DNA of 64,000 nt from contig NZ_JAHAMK010000002.1 of NCBI RefSeq assembly GCF_018383585.1, positions 1 through 64,000 of the forward strand, given 5' to 3'. The position numbers and the translations under genes are program-made. Below, piece by piece: positions 1-10,095 of this stretch (its first letter is position 1; every line of letters begins with the position of its first letter). Source of the stretch: Microvirga sp. 3-52 (GTDB lineage: Bacteria > Pseudomonadota > Alphaproteobacteria > Rhizobiales > Beijerinckiaceae). The notes under the pieces were generated by a model. It saw nothing but the letters and a program-made list of their open reading frames with translations. It ran no database searches and had not been told where the DNA came from.

Positions 1-173
1 GCCCGGCCCTGTTCGGCGACGCGGCGGCAGATATTGAACACGCCGGTCCGGGTCAGGCCGACCTGCACGGCAATGGCCTCGTAAGTCAGGCCGCTCTCGC
101 GCAGTCCGATCACCTGCCGCCGACGCTCTTCTTGCGCTGCTGCGGGCAGCTTGCGCATGTCCACATGTTTCAT
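1..173 (-). CDS. IS630-type transposase, N-terminal fragment (runs off window)
   Basis: The minus-strand frame starts at ATG 173 and is open to the window edge (57 codons visible). It reads MKHVDMRKLPAAAQEERRRQ and continues into a helix-turn-helix (about residues 20-50, with LRESGLTYEAIAVQVGLTRT) of the kind that opens IS630-family transposases, where it recognises the element's terminal repeats. The DDE catalytic domain would lie outside the window, so I cannot tell whether the element is complete. It sits next to a dispersed palindromic repeat and downstream of pyrG. A stand-alone HTH protein is the alternative; the tandem charged residues followed by a resolvase-like HTH favour IS630. Confidence 0.7.
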   Translation of the reverse strand, partial: MKHVDMRKLPAAAQEERRRQVIGLRESGLTYEAIAVQVGLTRTGVFNICRRVAEQGR

Positions 174-250
174 CCCGCCGACCTGGGCCGACTGGCTGCG
201 AATTTCAAGATCACTCAGGCCGGATCAATAACTGAAAAGCACTTTGCTTG

Positions 251-341
251 CCGTCATGGCCGGGCCTGTCCCGGCATCCCGATCGGAAGAGCACCGCGCT
301 TCAGTACATCGAGATCACCGGCCCAAGGCCGGTGACGACGT
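251..341 (+). repeat. Dispersed palindromic repeat, copy A
   Basis: An intergenic element of about 90 bp lies downstream of pyrG and carries two internal hairpins: a GGCCGGG/CCCGGC arm near its left end and ATCACCGGCC/GGCCGGTGA near its right end. The same layout, including the shared middle words GATCGGAAGA and GAGATCACCGGC, recurs in opposite orientation at 2644-2731. Short GC-rich palindromes built on ATGGCCGGG are common intergenic repeats in Rhizobiales; that statement is general knowledge, the pairwise match is seen here. Confidence 0.65.
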
Positions 342-355
342 GGCAGTATGGGCGC

Positions 356-1990
<1,635 letters not shown>

Positions 1991-2052
1991 CTATCCATAA
2001 ACATCGGGCGCCGATTCGCAATCGCGAACCCCGCTACCCGAAATCCATCCAC

Positions 2053-2081
2053 AAAAAGAGAGGGCCGGAACGTCCGGCCCT
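2053..2081 (-). terminator. Rho-independent terminator after secG
   Basis: On the minus strand a 9-bp perfect stem AGGGCCGGA/TCCGGCCCT with a 3-nt loop is followed closely by TCTCTTTTT. It lies immediately downstream of the secG stop codon and upstream of pyrG, so it should end the secG transcript. Confidence 0.8.
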
Positions 2082-2089
2082 GGTTTCAC

Positions 2090-2497
2090 TTACTGCTGAG
2101 GCGCTGTCGGCGCCGGAGCGCTGGGAGCCGGAGCCGCCGGCTGCTCGCCCTGGAGGCGCTGCAGCTGTTCGAGCACATTGCCGCCCTGCGGAGCGGCCGG
2201 AGCCTGCTGGCCCGGCGCGGGTGCTGCCGGCGCGGCGCCATCGAGAATCGAGCGCGGAGCCCGGGTCGAAGTCGCCATGACGGTGAGCGCGATGCTGGTC
2301 ACGAAGAAAAGGCCCGCCAGAATCGCCGTCGCGCGGGTGAGCGCATTGGCTTGGCCGCGACCGGTCATGAAGCCGGACACACCGCCGCCTCCGCTTCCAC
2401 CGAGGCCCATGCCGCCGCCTTCGGAGCGCTGAAGGAGCACTACGCCGATCAGAGCGAGCACGATGATCAGGTGGACTATGATGAGAACTGTTTGCAT
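2090..2497 (-). CDS. secG: Preprotein translocase subunit SecG
   Basis: SecG is the small accessory membrane subunit of the SecYEG export channel. The start MQTVLIIVHLIIVLALIGVV gives a first membrane helix (about 2-22). The conserved cytoplasmic turn LLQRSEGGGMGLGGSGGG follows, then a second helix (about 53-75). The product is 135 residues, longer than enterobacterial SecG (110), because of a Pro/Ala/Gln-rich tail from about residue 85 that is common in alphaproteobacteria. An upstream in-frame ATG at 2695 was rejected because the added residues show no homology-like pattern and begin inside a repeat. It follows tpiA on the same strand, but 280 bp of repeat-bearing DNA separates them. Confidence 0.93.
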   Translation of the reverse strand: MQTVLIIVHLIIVLALIGVVLLQRSEGGGMGLGGSGGGGVSGFMTGRGQANALTRATAILAGLFFVTSIALTVMATSTRAPRSILDGAAPAAPAPGQQAPAAPQGGNVLEQLQRLQGEQPAAPAPSAPAPTAPQQ

Positions 2498-2643
2498 CGT
2501 TTTCAAAAACCTCAAGCGGCTGCGCACAGGGCGACAGCCGCTCGCAATCCGTTCGTTGCGGCGGCCTGTAGCATAGGTGGGCGCAGGATCAAAGGCCTGC
2601 AAGAGCGCTTTTCCGCATGTGGGCGCTCTTGAAGCCTCTCTCA

Positions 2644-2731
2644 CGGCATCACCGGCCTTGTGCCGGTGATCTCGATCGGAAGAACGCAGCGCCACAGGGT
2701 CGGGATGGCCGGGACGAGCCCGGCCATGACG
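2644..2731 (-). repeat. Dispersed palindromic repeat, copy B (inverted relative to copy A)
   Basis: Read on the minus strand this element repeats the copy at 251-341: GTCATGGCCGGGCTCGTCCCGGCCATCCC (given here in two halves, GTCATGGCCGGGCTC and GTCCCGGCCATCCC), then TTCCGATCGAGATCACCGGC and AAGGCCGGTGATG. It retains both hairpins. It lies between tpiA and secG; with copy A it flanks pyrG and secG in inverted orientation. Confidence 0.65.
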
Positions 2732-2779
2732 TTGAAGGGCGGCTGCCAGTGATGACGTCTCAGCGCGATAAGACGCTGC

Positions 2780-3547
2780 TTACCCCAGATAAGCCCCGGC
2801 GATAGCCAGGAAATCGGCCGCGACGAGGCTTGCACCACCCACCAGGGCGCCGTTGACGTTCTCCACCGCCATCAGTTCGGTGGCATTCGAGGGTTTCACG
2901 GAGCCGCCATAGAGAATGCGGACTTTGGGCGCATCCGCCTTGCCGACGAGGCGGCGCAGCTCGTCCCGGATCAGGGCGTGAACTTCCGCCACGTCCGCGA
3001 CGGTCGGCGTCAGGCCGGTGCCGATGGCCCAAACGGGCTCGTAGGCGACCACGAGGTTGTGGCTGTTCGAATCGACCGAGATCGAGCCGCGCAGCTGCTT
3101 GCGGACGACGGACAGGGTCTTGCCGGCTTCGCGCTCCTCCCTGGTTTCACCGACGCACACGATGGCCGTGAGGCCGGCGCGATGCGCCGCCACCGCCTTG
3201 GCGCAGACATCGACGTCCTTTTCCTTGTGGTATTGACGGCGCTCGGAGTGTCCGACGATCACATAGGTGGCGCCCGCATCGGCCAGCATCTCGGCCGAAA
3301 GATCGCCTGTGAAGGCGCCCGATTCCTTGGCGTGGCAGTCCTGACCGCCGATGGCGACCCGGGACCCGACAGACGCATAGGCGAAAAGGGATACGAGGGT
3401 GGCCGGCGGGCAGACAGCCAGCTCGACCTTGGCTTTCAGTCCTGGCGTACAGCCGGCATGGATCTCGGTCAGAACCTTGGCCGAACTCTTCAGCCCGTTC
3501 ATCTTCCAATTTCCCGCCACCAGCGGGCGCGGCCTATCGACGCTCAT
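2780..3547 (-). CDS. tpiA: Triosephosphate isomerase
   Basis: TpiA interconverts glyceraldehyde-3-phosphate and dihydroxyacetone phosphate in glycolysis and gluconeogenesis. All catalytic residues are visible: Lys15 in AGNWKMNG, His100 in [10 protein letters not shown] and Glu170 in [11 protein letters not shown], with the phosphate-binding YGGSVKPSN near residue 210. The start at 3547 ([15 protein letters not shown]) gives 255 residues, the length of the E. coli enzyme, and has an AGGAG about 9 nt upstream. The in-frame ATG at 3565 would place that ribosome-binding site inside the gene, so it was not used. It is divergent from ppiD, with a shared 136-bp upstream region. Confidence 0.97.
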   Translation of the reverse strand: MSVDRPRPLVAGNWKMNGLKSSAKVLTEIHAGCTPGLKAKVELAVCPPATLVSLFAYASVGSRVAIGGQDCHAKESGAFTGDLSAEMLADAGATYVIVGHSERRQYHKEKDVDVCAKAVAAHRAGLTAIVCVGETREEREAGKTLSVVRKQLRGSISVDSNSHNLVVAYEPVWAIGTGLTPTVADVAEVHALIRDELRRLVGKADAPKVRILYGGSVKPSNATELMAVENVNGALVGGASLVAADFLAIAGAYLG

Positions 3548-3683
3548 ATGAAGCACTCCTGTCACGCTTGATTATTTGGCAGTAGCAGAGGCTTGAGCCT
3601 TCTTTCAACCAGACTTGCCCTTTTCGTAGAGCGCCTGATCGTTTATCGGCAGGTTTAACGAATTTTTGGAAAACGGGTTCACG

Positions 3684-5579
3684 ATGCTTCGGAACATGCG
3701 CAAGGCTGGGCAGACGCTGGTCGGCAAAATCATCGCCACCGTCTTTTTCGGCGCCCTCATCGTAAGCTTCGCCATCTGGGGCATCGGCGACATCTTCCGG
3801 ACGACGCCTGCTTCCGCGGTGGCCGAGGTCGGCAGCACCACCATTACGGTCGACCAAGTCCGCAACGCCTACACCAACGAACTTCAGCGCCTCGGGCGGC
3901 AGTTCCGCACCGTCATCAGTCCCGAGCAGGCCCGCGCGTTCGGCCTCGACCAGCAGGTCGTCTCCAACCTCGTGACCGAGGCGGTGCTGGCCGAGCAGGC
4001 CAAGCAGATGGGCCTCTCGGTCTCAGACCAGCTCGTGGCCGCTTCGATCATGAACAATCCGACGTTCAAGGGGGCCGACGGGCAGTTCAACCGCGCCCTC
4101 TTCGATCAGGCCCTGCGCAATGCCGGTCTCTCGGAGGCGGGCTTCGTGCAGGAGCAGCGCTCGGCCATGGCCCGCCTCCATCTGGCTGAAGCCGTTGCCG
4201 GAGACATCACCGTGCCGGCTGCGGCGCGCGATGCTCTCCATCGCTATACCAGCGAGCGCCGCGCAGCTTCCTACCTCCTCCTGACCCCGACCATGGCAGG
4301 CGACATCCCGGCCCCCACGCCCGACCAGCTCCAGAGCTTCTTCAATGAGCGCAAGAGCACCTTCCGCGCGCCCGAGTACCGGGCCGTAACGGTGATGGCG
4401 CTCGATGCCGCGGCTCTTGCCAAGCCGGACGCCGTGTCCGAGGCTGACGCCCGCCAGGCTTATGAGCAGCGGAAAGCCAAGTACGGCACGCCGGAGCGCC
4501 GTACGATCCAGCAGATCACCTTCCCGTCGCAGGCCGACGCCGAGGCGGCCGCCGCCAAGATCAAGGAAGGCACCACCTTCGAGGCCGTTGCCAGCGAGCG
4601 CAACGTTTCGGCGCAAGATCTGGAACTCGGCACCTTCACCAAGACCGAAATGCTCGATCAGGCCGTGGCGGATGCCGCCTTCGCCCTTGAGCAGGGAGCC
4701 GTGAGCGCGCCGGTCGCCGGGCGCTTTGGACCGGTGCTCGTGCGGGTCACCCAGATCCAGCCCGAGGCCGTCCGCCCCTTCGAGGAGGTTGCCGCCGAGC
4801 TCCGCCAGGAGGTCGCGCAGGAGCGCGCCCAGGGGCAGATCGAGAAGATTCATGATGAGATCGAGGACCTGCGCGCCGGCGCCAAGCCGCTGGCGGACAT
4901 CGCCAAGGAGAAGGGCCTGACCCTGGTTCAGGTCCCGGCCGTCGAAGCCGGCGGTCTCGACAAGGCCGGCAGTCCGGTCACCCTTCCGGAGAGGGATGCC
5001 GTTGTGAAGGCGGCTTTCGCGTCGGATATCGGCGTCGACAACGAGGCCCTGCGCACCGCAACCGGCTATGTCTGGTACGACGTGACCGGCATCGAAGCCT
5101 CCCGCGAGAAGAACCTGGATGAGGTTCGCGATCAGGTGGCCACCCAATGGCGAGACGATCAGGTGGCTCAGCGCCTATCCGAAAAGGCCAACGAGCTCAC
5201 CGGACGCCTGGAAAAGGGCGAGGCCATCGAGGCCGTGGCGCAGGCAGCGGGAGCGCCCGTCAAGAACGTAACGGACCTGGTGCGCAACACCGCAAAGGAC
5301 GACCTTGTCACCGAGGCCGTGAATCGCATCTTCGCCGTTCCCGTCGGCAAGGCCGGCCATGCCGCCAATGGCGCGGATGCTCGCGCCGTGTTCAAGGTCA
5401 CTTCGGCCACGGTTCCGCCCCTGATTACCACGACCCAAGCGGCGCAGAACGCCGAGAACCAGCTCCGGGCCGGGTTTGGCGATGACCTGATCAGCCAGTA
5501 CATCGCCCAGGTCCGCCAGGATCTCGGGGTCACCATCAACCAGCAGGCGCTGCGTCGGGCAACGGGCGGCGAATCGTAG
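3684..5579 (+). CDS. ppiD: Periplasmic peptidyl-prolyl isomerase/foldase, PpiD type (SurA_N + parvulin)
   Basis: A membrane-anchored periplasmic folding factor for exported proteins. A single N-terminal anchor (about residues 15-37, KIIATVFFGALIVSFAIWGI) is followed by a SurA-like N-terminal chaperone region (about 40-200) and a parvulin rotamase segment (about 255-370, with RRTIQQITFPSQ and GTFTKTEMLDQAVADAAFAL). A degenerate C-terminal helper region follows. The 631-residue length fits PpiD. I chose ATG 3684; a TTG at 3666 is also in frame. Its stop lies 3 nt before the trpE start, so it heads the trp operon. A SurA-like role is possible, but the anchor argues for PpiD. Confidence 0.88.
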   Translation: MLRNMRKAGQTLVGKIIATVFFGALIVSFAIWGIGDIFRTTPASAVAEVGSTTITVDQVRNAYTNELQRLGRQFRTVISPEQARAFGLDQQVVSNLVTEAVLAEQAKQMGLSVSDQLVAASIMNNPTFKGADGQFNRALFDQALRNAGLSEAGFVQEQRSAMARLHLAEAVAGDITVPAAARDALHRYTSERRAASYLLLTPTMAGDIPAPTPDQLQSFFNERKSTFRAPEYRAVTVMALDAAALAKPDAVSEADARQAYEQRKAKYGTPERRTIQQITFPSQADAEAAAAKIKEGTTFEAVASERNVSAQDLELGTFTKTEMLDQAVADAAFALEQGAVSAPVAGRFGPVLVRVTQIQPEAVRPFEEVAAELRQEVAQERAQGQIEKIHDEIEDLRAGAKPLADIAKEKGLTLVQVPAVEAGGLDKAGSPVTLPERDAVVKAAFASDIGVDNEALRTATGYVWYDVTGIEASREKNLDEVRDQVATQWRDDQVAQRLSEKANELTGRLEKGEAIEAVAQAAGAPVKNVTDLVRNTAKDDLVTEAVNRIFAVPVGKAGHAANGADARAVFKVTSATVPPLITTTQAAQNAENQLRAGFGDDLISQYIAQVRQDLGVTINQQALRRATGGES

Positions 5580-5582
5580 TCC

Positions 5583-7103
5583 ATGACGATTACGCCCAAC
5601 TTCGAAACGTTCGCAGCAGCCTATGAAGCTGGCGAGGCCGGCGTCTTGCGCAGGACCCTCGTGGGCGATCTGCTGACTCCCGTCGCGGCTTTCATGAAGC
5701 TGCGGCATGACCGGGAGGGCCCAGCCTTCCTGCTCGAATCCGTCGAAGGCGGCGCGACCCGCGGCAGGTTCTCCATGATCGGGCTCGAGCCCGACCTCGT
5801 CTGGCGTTGCCAGGACGGGACGGCCGCCATCGACCGCCGGGCATTGAGCCGCTTGCAGGAATTCAGGGTGGAGGAGCTTCGTCCGCTGGAGAGCCTGCGC
5901 GCGCTGATTAGGGAAAGCGCCCTGCCCCTCTCGGACGACCTGCCGCCGATGGCGGCCGGTCTCTTCGGCTATCTCGGCTACGACATGGTGCGGCTGATGG
6001 AGCGGTTGCCCGAACCCAATCCCGACGTGCTGAAGGTTCCCGACGCTATTCTCATCCGGCCGACAGTGATGGTGGTGTTCGATGCGGTCAAGGACGAGAT
6101 TTCGCTCATCACCCCCGTGCGTCCGCAAGCAGGAACATCCGCCAAGGCGGCCTATGAGACGGCTCTTGCGCGTTTGGATGAGGTCACGGCCGCCCTTGAT
6201 CGCCCGCTTCCCATCGATGACCGAAGCGATCCGACGCAGATCCACTTCGAGCCACCAGTGTCGAACACGCCTCCGGGTGAGTTCGAGGCGATGGTTGGCA
6301 AGGCGAAGGAATACATCCGCGCCGGCGATATCTTCCAGGTGGTGCTGTCGCAGCGGTTCGAGTCGGCATTTCCCCTGCCTGCCTTTGCGCTCTACCGCTC
6401 CCTGCGCCGGGTCAATCCGGCCCCGTTCCTCTGCTATCTCGATTTCGAGGACTTCCAGATCGTCTGCTCCTCGCCCGAGATTCTGGTTCGGATGCGGGAC
6501 GGCAAGGTCACGATCCGTCCCATCGCAGGAACTCGGCCGCGCGGCGCGACGGCGGCCGAAGACAGGGCGCATGCGGAGAGCCTGCTCGCCGATCAGAAGG
6601 AGCGCGCCGAACATCTGATGCTGCTCGATCTCGGGCGCAACGATGTGGGCCGGGTGGCGGAGATGGGCTCCGTCGCGGTCACGGATTCGTTCTTTCTCGA
6701 ATATTACAGCCAGGTGATGCACATCGTCTCGAACGTCGAAGGCCGGCTCGATCCGTCCTTCGACGCGCTCGACGCTCTGGTGGCGGGCTTCCCGGCTGGC
6801 ACCGTCTCCGGGGCGCCGAAGGTGCGCGCCATGCAGATCATCGACGAGTTGGAGAAGGACAAGCGCGGCCCATATGCCGGCTGCATCGGGTATTTCGGCG
6901 CCAATGGCGAGATGGATACCTGCATCGTGCTGCGCACGGCCATCGTGAAGGATGGCCGCATGGCCGTCCAGGCCGGGGCGGGCATCGTCTACGATTCCGA
7001 TCCGGCTTCCGAGCAGCAGGAATGCATCAACAAGTCGAAGGCTCTCTTCCGGGCCGCGGAAGAGGCGGTTCGCTTTGCCAGCCAGGCGAGGATCGGACAA
7101 TGA
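5583..7103 (+). CDS. trpE: Anthranilate synthase component I
   Basis: TrpE makes anthranilate from chorismate using ammonia supplied by TrpG, the first committed step of tryptophan synthesis. The 506-residue protein shows the N-terminal tryptophan-feedback motif (LLESVEGG, near residues 43-50) and the chorismate-binding domain (about 230-495). That domain contains IAGTRPRGAT, DLGRNDVGRVA and GTVSGAPKVRAMQIIDELE. Many Rhizobiales carry a fused TrpE(G); here the two are separate genes. The start is 3 nt after ppiD, leaving no room for a trp leader or attenuator. The stop overlaps the ATG of a 21-codon ORF that leads to trpG. Confidence 0.97.
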   Translation: MTITPNFETFAAAYEAGEAGVLRRTLVGDLLTPVAAFMKLRHDREGPAFLLESVEGGATRGRFSMIGLEPDLVWRCQDGTAAIDRRALSRLQEFRVEELRPLESLRALIRESALPLSDDLPPMAAGLFGYLGYDMVRLMERLPEPNPDVLKVPDAILIRPTVMVVFDAVKDEISLITPVRPQAGTSAKAAYETALARLDEVTAALDRPLPIDDRSDPTQIHFEPPVSNTPPGEFEAMVGKAKEYIRAGDIFQVVLSQRFESAFPLPAFALYRSLRRVNPAPFLCYLDFEDFQIVCSSPEILVRMRDGKVTIRPIAGTRPRGATAAEDRAHAESLLADQKERAEHLMLLDLGRNDVGRVAEMGSVAVTDSFFLEYYSQVMHIVSNVEGRLDPSFDALDALVAGFPAGTVSGAPKVRAMQIIDELEKDKRGPYAGCIGYFGANGEMDTCIVLRTAIVKDGRMAVQAGAGIVYDSDPASEQQECINKSKALFRAAEEAVRFASQARIGQ

Positions 7104-7165
7104 CGCCGGCCGCAACGCTTCTCTTGACCGGGAGCTTCGCTTACGCGAACGTCGGCGCGCTATGA
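7100..7165 (+). CDS. Possible 21-codon coupling peptide between trpE and trpG
   Basis: A complete short frame, [21 protein letters not shown], begins with the ATG of an ATGA overlap with the trpE stop and ends at a TGA that overlaps the trpG ATG (CTATGA). It therefore fills the trpE-trpG gap exactly and would let ribosomes pass from TrpE to TrpG by two successive termination-reinitiation events. The peptide is hydrophobic and resembles a signal-peptide fragment, but nothing shows it is a functional product. It could be chance; the double overlap is what makes it notable. Confidence 0.4.
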   Translation: MTPAATLLLTGSFAYANVGAL

Positions 7166-7791
7166 CCCGCGTTCTCGTCATCGACAACTACGACAGCTTC
7201 ACCTGGAATCTGGTGCATCTGCTCGGCCCGCTCGCGACCTCGGTCGATGTGGTGCGCAACGATGCCATCTCCACCGACGAGGTTCTCGCCTCTCAACCCG
7301 ATGCCATCGTGCTTTCCCCCGGACCCTGCACGCCGAACGAGGCGGGCATCTGCCTCGATCTCGTGAAGCGTGCCTCGCCTGAGATCCCGACCTTCGGCGT
7401 GTGCCTGGGACTGCAGACGATCGGACAGGTCTTCGGCGGCACCGTCTCGCGGGCGCCCCTGCCCATGCACGGCAAGGTCTCCGAGGTGGAGCATGGGGGT
7501 CAGGCGGTGTTCCGCGGCATCAACGGCTCCTTCAAGGCGACCCGCTACCACTCACTTATCGTGGATCGAGCGACCTGCCCGGCCGACCTTCTGGTGACGG
7601 CGGAAACATCCGATGGCCTCGTCATGGGTCTGTCGCATCGCTCGCTGCCGATTCACGGCGTGCAGTTCCACCCTGAGAGCATCCTGTCGGAACATGGGGT
7701 GACTATCATGCGCAATTTCTTCGAACTCGCGGCGGATTGGAACGCCAAACACCGCGCCGCCGGCGGCGTAGCCGCTCCAGCAGGACATTGA
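7162..7791 (+). CDS. trpG: Anthranilate synthase component II (glutamine amidotransferase)
   Basis: TrpG releases ammonia from glutamine for TrpE. The 209-residue class I amidotransferase opens [20 protein letters not shown], has the oxyanion-hole motif [12 protein letters not shown], nucleophile Cys81 in [11 protein letters not shown] and the His/Glu pair in [11 protein letters not shown]. The start at 7162 agrees with family starts; longer in-frame starts reach back into trpE and are not credible. The stop is 5 nt before trpD. In some bacteria the same subunit also serves aminodeoxychorismate synthase (PabA); I see no second copy here, so dual use is possible but unproven. Confidence 0.96.
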   Translation: MTRVLVIDNYDSFTWNLVHLLGPLATSVDVVRNDAISTDEVLASQPDAIVLSPGPCTPNEAGICLDLVKRASPEIPTFGVCLGLQTIGQVFGGTVSRAPLPMHGKVSEVEHGGQAVFRGINGSFKATRYHSLIVDRATCPADLLVTAETSDGLVMGLSHRSLPIHGVQFHPESILSEHGVTIMRNFFELAADWNAKHRAAGGVAAPAGH

Positions 7792-7796
7792 AACCG

Positions 7797-8810
7797 ATGG
7801 AATCGTTCAAATCCTACCTCGGGAAGGTCGCCACGGGCGCATCGCTGACGCGCGACGAGGCGCGGGATGCCTTCGATGACCTGCTCTCCGGCGAAGTGAC
7901 GCCCGCCCAGGGCGGCGCTTTCCTGATGGCGCTGCGGGTCCGTGGCGAGGCCCTCGAGGAAATCGTCGGGGCCGTCACGGCGATGCGCGGCCGCATGTTG
8001 CAGGTCCAAGCTCCCGAGAAGGCCATCGACATCGTCGGCACCGGCGGAGATCACAAGGGCAGCTACAACATCTCGACGCTCGCCTCGATCATCGTGGCCT
8101 CCTGCGGCGTGCCCGTCGCCAAGCACGGCAACCGGGCAGCGTCGTCGAAATCGGGTACGGCGGATGTGCTGGCGGCGTTGGGCCTCAAGCTCGGGCTCGA
8201 CCCCGAGGGTCTGGAGCGCTGCTTGGTTGAGACAAATCTCTGCTTCATGTTCGCGCAGACCCATCATGCCGCCATGCGCCACGTGGCGCCTGTGCGTGTC
8301 GAACTCGGGACGCGCACGATCTTCAACCTGCTCGGACCGCTGGCCAATCCGGCCGGAGCCAAGCGCCAGCTTCTCGGCGTGTTTTCAGAAGCTTGGCTCG
8401 AACCCCTCACTCAGGTTCTGAAGGAGCTCGGCTCCTACAAGGTCTGGACCGTGCATGGGTCCGACGGTCTCGACGAGATGACCACCACCGGCCCCACCTT
8501 CGTGGCGGCTCTGGAGAATGGCGCGATCCGTCGGTTCACCGTAACCCCTGAGGAGATCGGCCTTCCAACCGTGTCGCTCGACGAACTCAGAGGTGGCGAT
8601 CCTGAGCACAACGCCGCCCAACTGCGTGCCGTTCTGGAAGGCGCCCGCACGCCCTATCGCGATGTTTCCCTGCTCAATGCGGCCGCCTCCCTGGTGATCG
8701 CAGACGAGGCCGAGAACCTGCGCGACGGTCTCGACCGTGCCTCGCGGGCGCTCGACAGCGGCGCCTCGAAGGCGACCCTCGAGCGTCTCGTCAAAGTCTC
8801 CAACGCTTAA
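7797..8810 (+). CDS. trpD: Anthranilate phosphoribosyltransferase
   Basis: TrpD transfers phosphoribose from PRPP to anthranilate. The 337-residue protein has the expected family length. Its signatures are [18 protein letters not shown] (PRPP pyrophosphate loop), [17 protein letters not shown] and [13 protein letters not shown]. The ATG at 7797 follows the trpG stop by 5 nt and gives [20 protein letters not shown], a typical N-terminus; an upstream in-frame start lies inside trpG. It is followed by trpC after 11 nt, so it belongs to the same transcript as ppiD-trpEG. Confidence 0.97.
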   Translation: MESFKSYLGKVATGASLTRDEARDAFDDLLSGEVTPAQGGAFLMALRVRGEALEEIVGAVTAMRGRMLQVQAPEKAIDIVGTGGDHKGSYNISTLASIIVASCGVPVAKHGNRAASSKSGTADVLAALGLKLGLDPEGLERCLVETNLCFMFAQTHHAAMRHVAPVRVELGTRTIFNLLGPLANPAGAKRQLLGVFSEAWLEPLTQVLKELGSYKVWTVHGSDGLDEMTTTGPTFVAALENGAIRRFTVTPEEIGLPTVSLDELRGGDPEHNAAQLRAVLEGARTPYRDVSLLNAAASLVIADEAENLRDGLDRASRALDSGASKATLERLVKVSNA

Positions 8811-8821
8811 GTGAACCTTCC

Positions 8822-9622
8822 ATGGCCGATGTTCTCAGCAAGATCGAAGCCTATAAGCGTCAGGAGATCGCAGCGGCGAAAGCGGCTGTTCCGCCGGGTG
8901 AGATGGAGCGTCGCGCGCGTACGGCCTCTCCGCCCTGCGGCTTTGCAGAAGCGATCGAACGCCATCTCGCCGAAGGGCGCCCTGCCCTCATTGCCGAGGT
9001 GAAGAAGGCCAGTCCTTCCAAGGGCCTGATCCGCGCCGACTTCGATCCGCCGAGCCTGGCGAGGGCCTATGCGTACGGCGGCGCCACCTGCCTGTCCGTC
9101 CTGACCGACGAGCCGTCTTTCCAGGGCAGGCCCGAATACCTGGCCCAGGCCCGTGAAGCCTCCGGTCTGCCCGCCCTGCGCAAGGATTTCCTGTTCGAGC
9201 CCTATCAGGTCTACGAGGCGCGTGCCTGGGGCGCCGATTGCATTCTCGTGATCATGGCAAGCGTTTCCGACGACGAGGCCCGCGCTCTGATCGATACCGC
9301 GCATGATCTCGGCATGGATGTGCTGGTGGAGGTGCACGATCGCGCCGAGTTGGACCGCGCTCTGCCGCTAGGCACCCGGCTGGTCGGCATCAACAACCGA
9401 AACTTGCGCACCTTCGAGGTATCGCTCGGGGTCAGCGAAGAACTGGCGCCTCTGATCCCTGCGGACCGCATCGTCGTGGGCGAGAGCGGCATCGTCACGT
9501 TGTCCGACATCGAGCGGCTCTCGAAGGTCGACATCCGCACCTTCCTTGTGGGAGAGAGCCTGATGCGTCAGGCCGATGTGGCGGCGGCGACTCGCAAACT
9601 TCTGTTCGGCGAGGCTGCATGA
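8822..9622 (+). CDS. trpC: Indole-3-glycerol phosphate synthase
   Basis: TrpC closes the indole ring by decarboxylating carboxyphenylaminodeoxyribulose phosphate. The 266-residue monofunctional (beta/alpha)8 barrel shows the catalytic lysine motif [14 protein letters not shown], the [20 protein letters not shown] stretch, [11 protein letters not shown] and VGESGI. There is no fused TrpF domain. Its last codons overlap the moaC start (ATGA at 9619-9622), so moaC is translationally coupled to it although the two pathways are unrelated. Confidence 0.97.
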   Translation: MADVLSKIEAYKRQEIAAAKAAVPPGEMERRARTASPPCGFAEAIERHLAEGRPALIAEVKKASPSKGLIRADFDPPSLARAYAYGGATCLSVLTDEPSFQGRPEYLAQAREASGLPALRKDFLFEPYQVYEARAWGADCILVIMASVSDDEARALIDTAHDLGMDVLVEVHDRAELDRALPLGTRLVGINNRNLRTFEVSLGVSEELAPLIPADRIVVGESGIVTLSDIERLSKVDIRTFLVGESLMRQADVAAATRKLLFGEAA

Positions 9623-10095
9623 CGAAGCTCTCGCATCTCGATGCGGCCGGTCAGGCCAGCATGGTCGATGTCTCGGAGAAGAGCGTCACCAGCCGCACGG
9701 CGATCGCTGAGGGATGCGTGGTCATGCAGGCGCAGACGCTGGACCTGATCCGCCACGGCGAGGCGAAGAAGGGCGACGTTCTGGGCACGGCCCGGCTCGC
9801 CGGGATCATGGCATCCAAGCGCACGCACGAACTCATTCCGCTTTGTCATCCCCTGCTCATATCCAAGGTCAAGGTGGACTGCACCCTCGATGACAGCCTT
9901 CCCGGCGTGCGCGTGAGCGCCGAGGTCAAGGTGTCAGGCCAGACCGGCGTCGAGATGGAGGCGCTGACCGCCGTTTCCATCGCCTGCCTGACGATCTACG
10001 ACATGGTGAAGGCGGCCGATAAGGCGATGCGGATCGAGAATGTCCGCCTCCGGCGGAAGAGCGGCGGCCGCTCGGGAGATTTCGAGGCGCCATGA
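9619..10095 (+). CDS. moaC: Cyclic pyranopterin monophosphate synthase
   Basis: MoaC, with MoaA, forms cyclic pyranopterin monophosphate from GTP in molybdenum cofactor synthesis. The 158-residue protein contains [18 protein letters not shown], the active-site ELIPLCHPL segment and the conserved [20 protein letters not shown]. It overlaps trpC by 4 nt at its start and moeA by 4 nt at its end. The trpC-moaC-moeA arrangement is a familiar alphaproteobacterial neighbourhood. moaA is not in the window. Confidence 0.96.
   Translation: MTKLSHLDAAGQASMVDVSEKSVTSRTAIAEGCVVMQAQTLDLIRHGEAKKGDVLGTARLAGIMASKRTHELIPLCHPLLISKVKVDCTLDDSLPGVRVSAEVKVSGQTGVEMEALTAVSIACLTIYDMVKAADKAMRIENVRLRRKSGGRSGDFEAP

Noticed and set aside
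5580-5582. trp leader peptide/attenuator before trpE
   Set aside because: Only 3 nt separate ppiD and trpE.
5175-7187. 670-codon open frame antisense to trpE/ppiD
   Set aside because: It mirrors the codon pattern of the sense genes in high-G+C DNA, has no recognisable domain, and covers intact, motif-bearing trpE.
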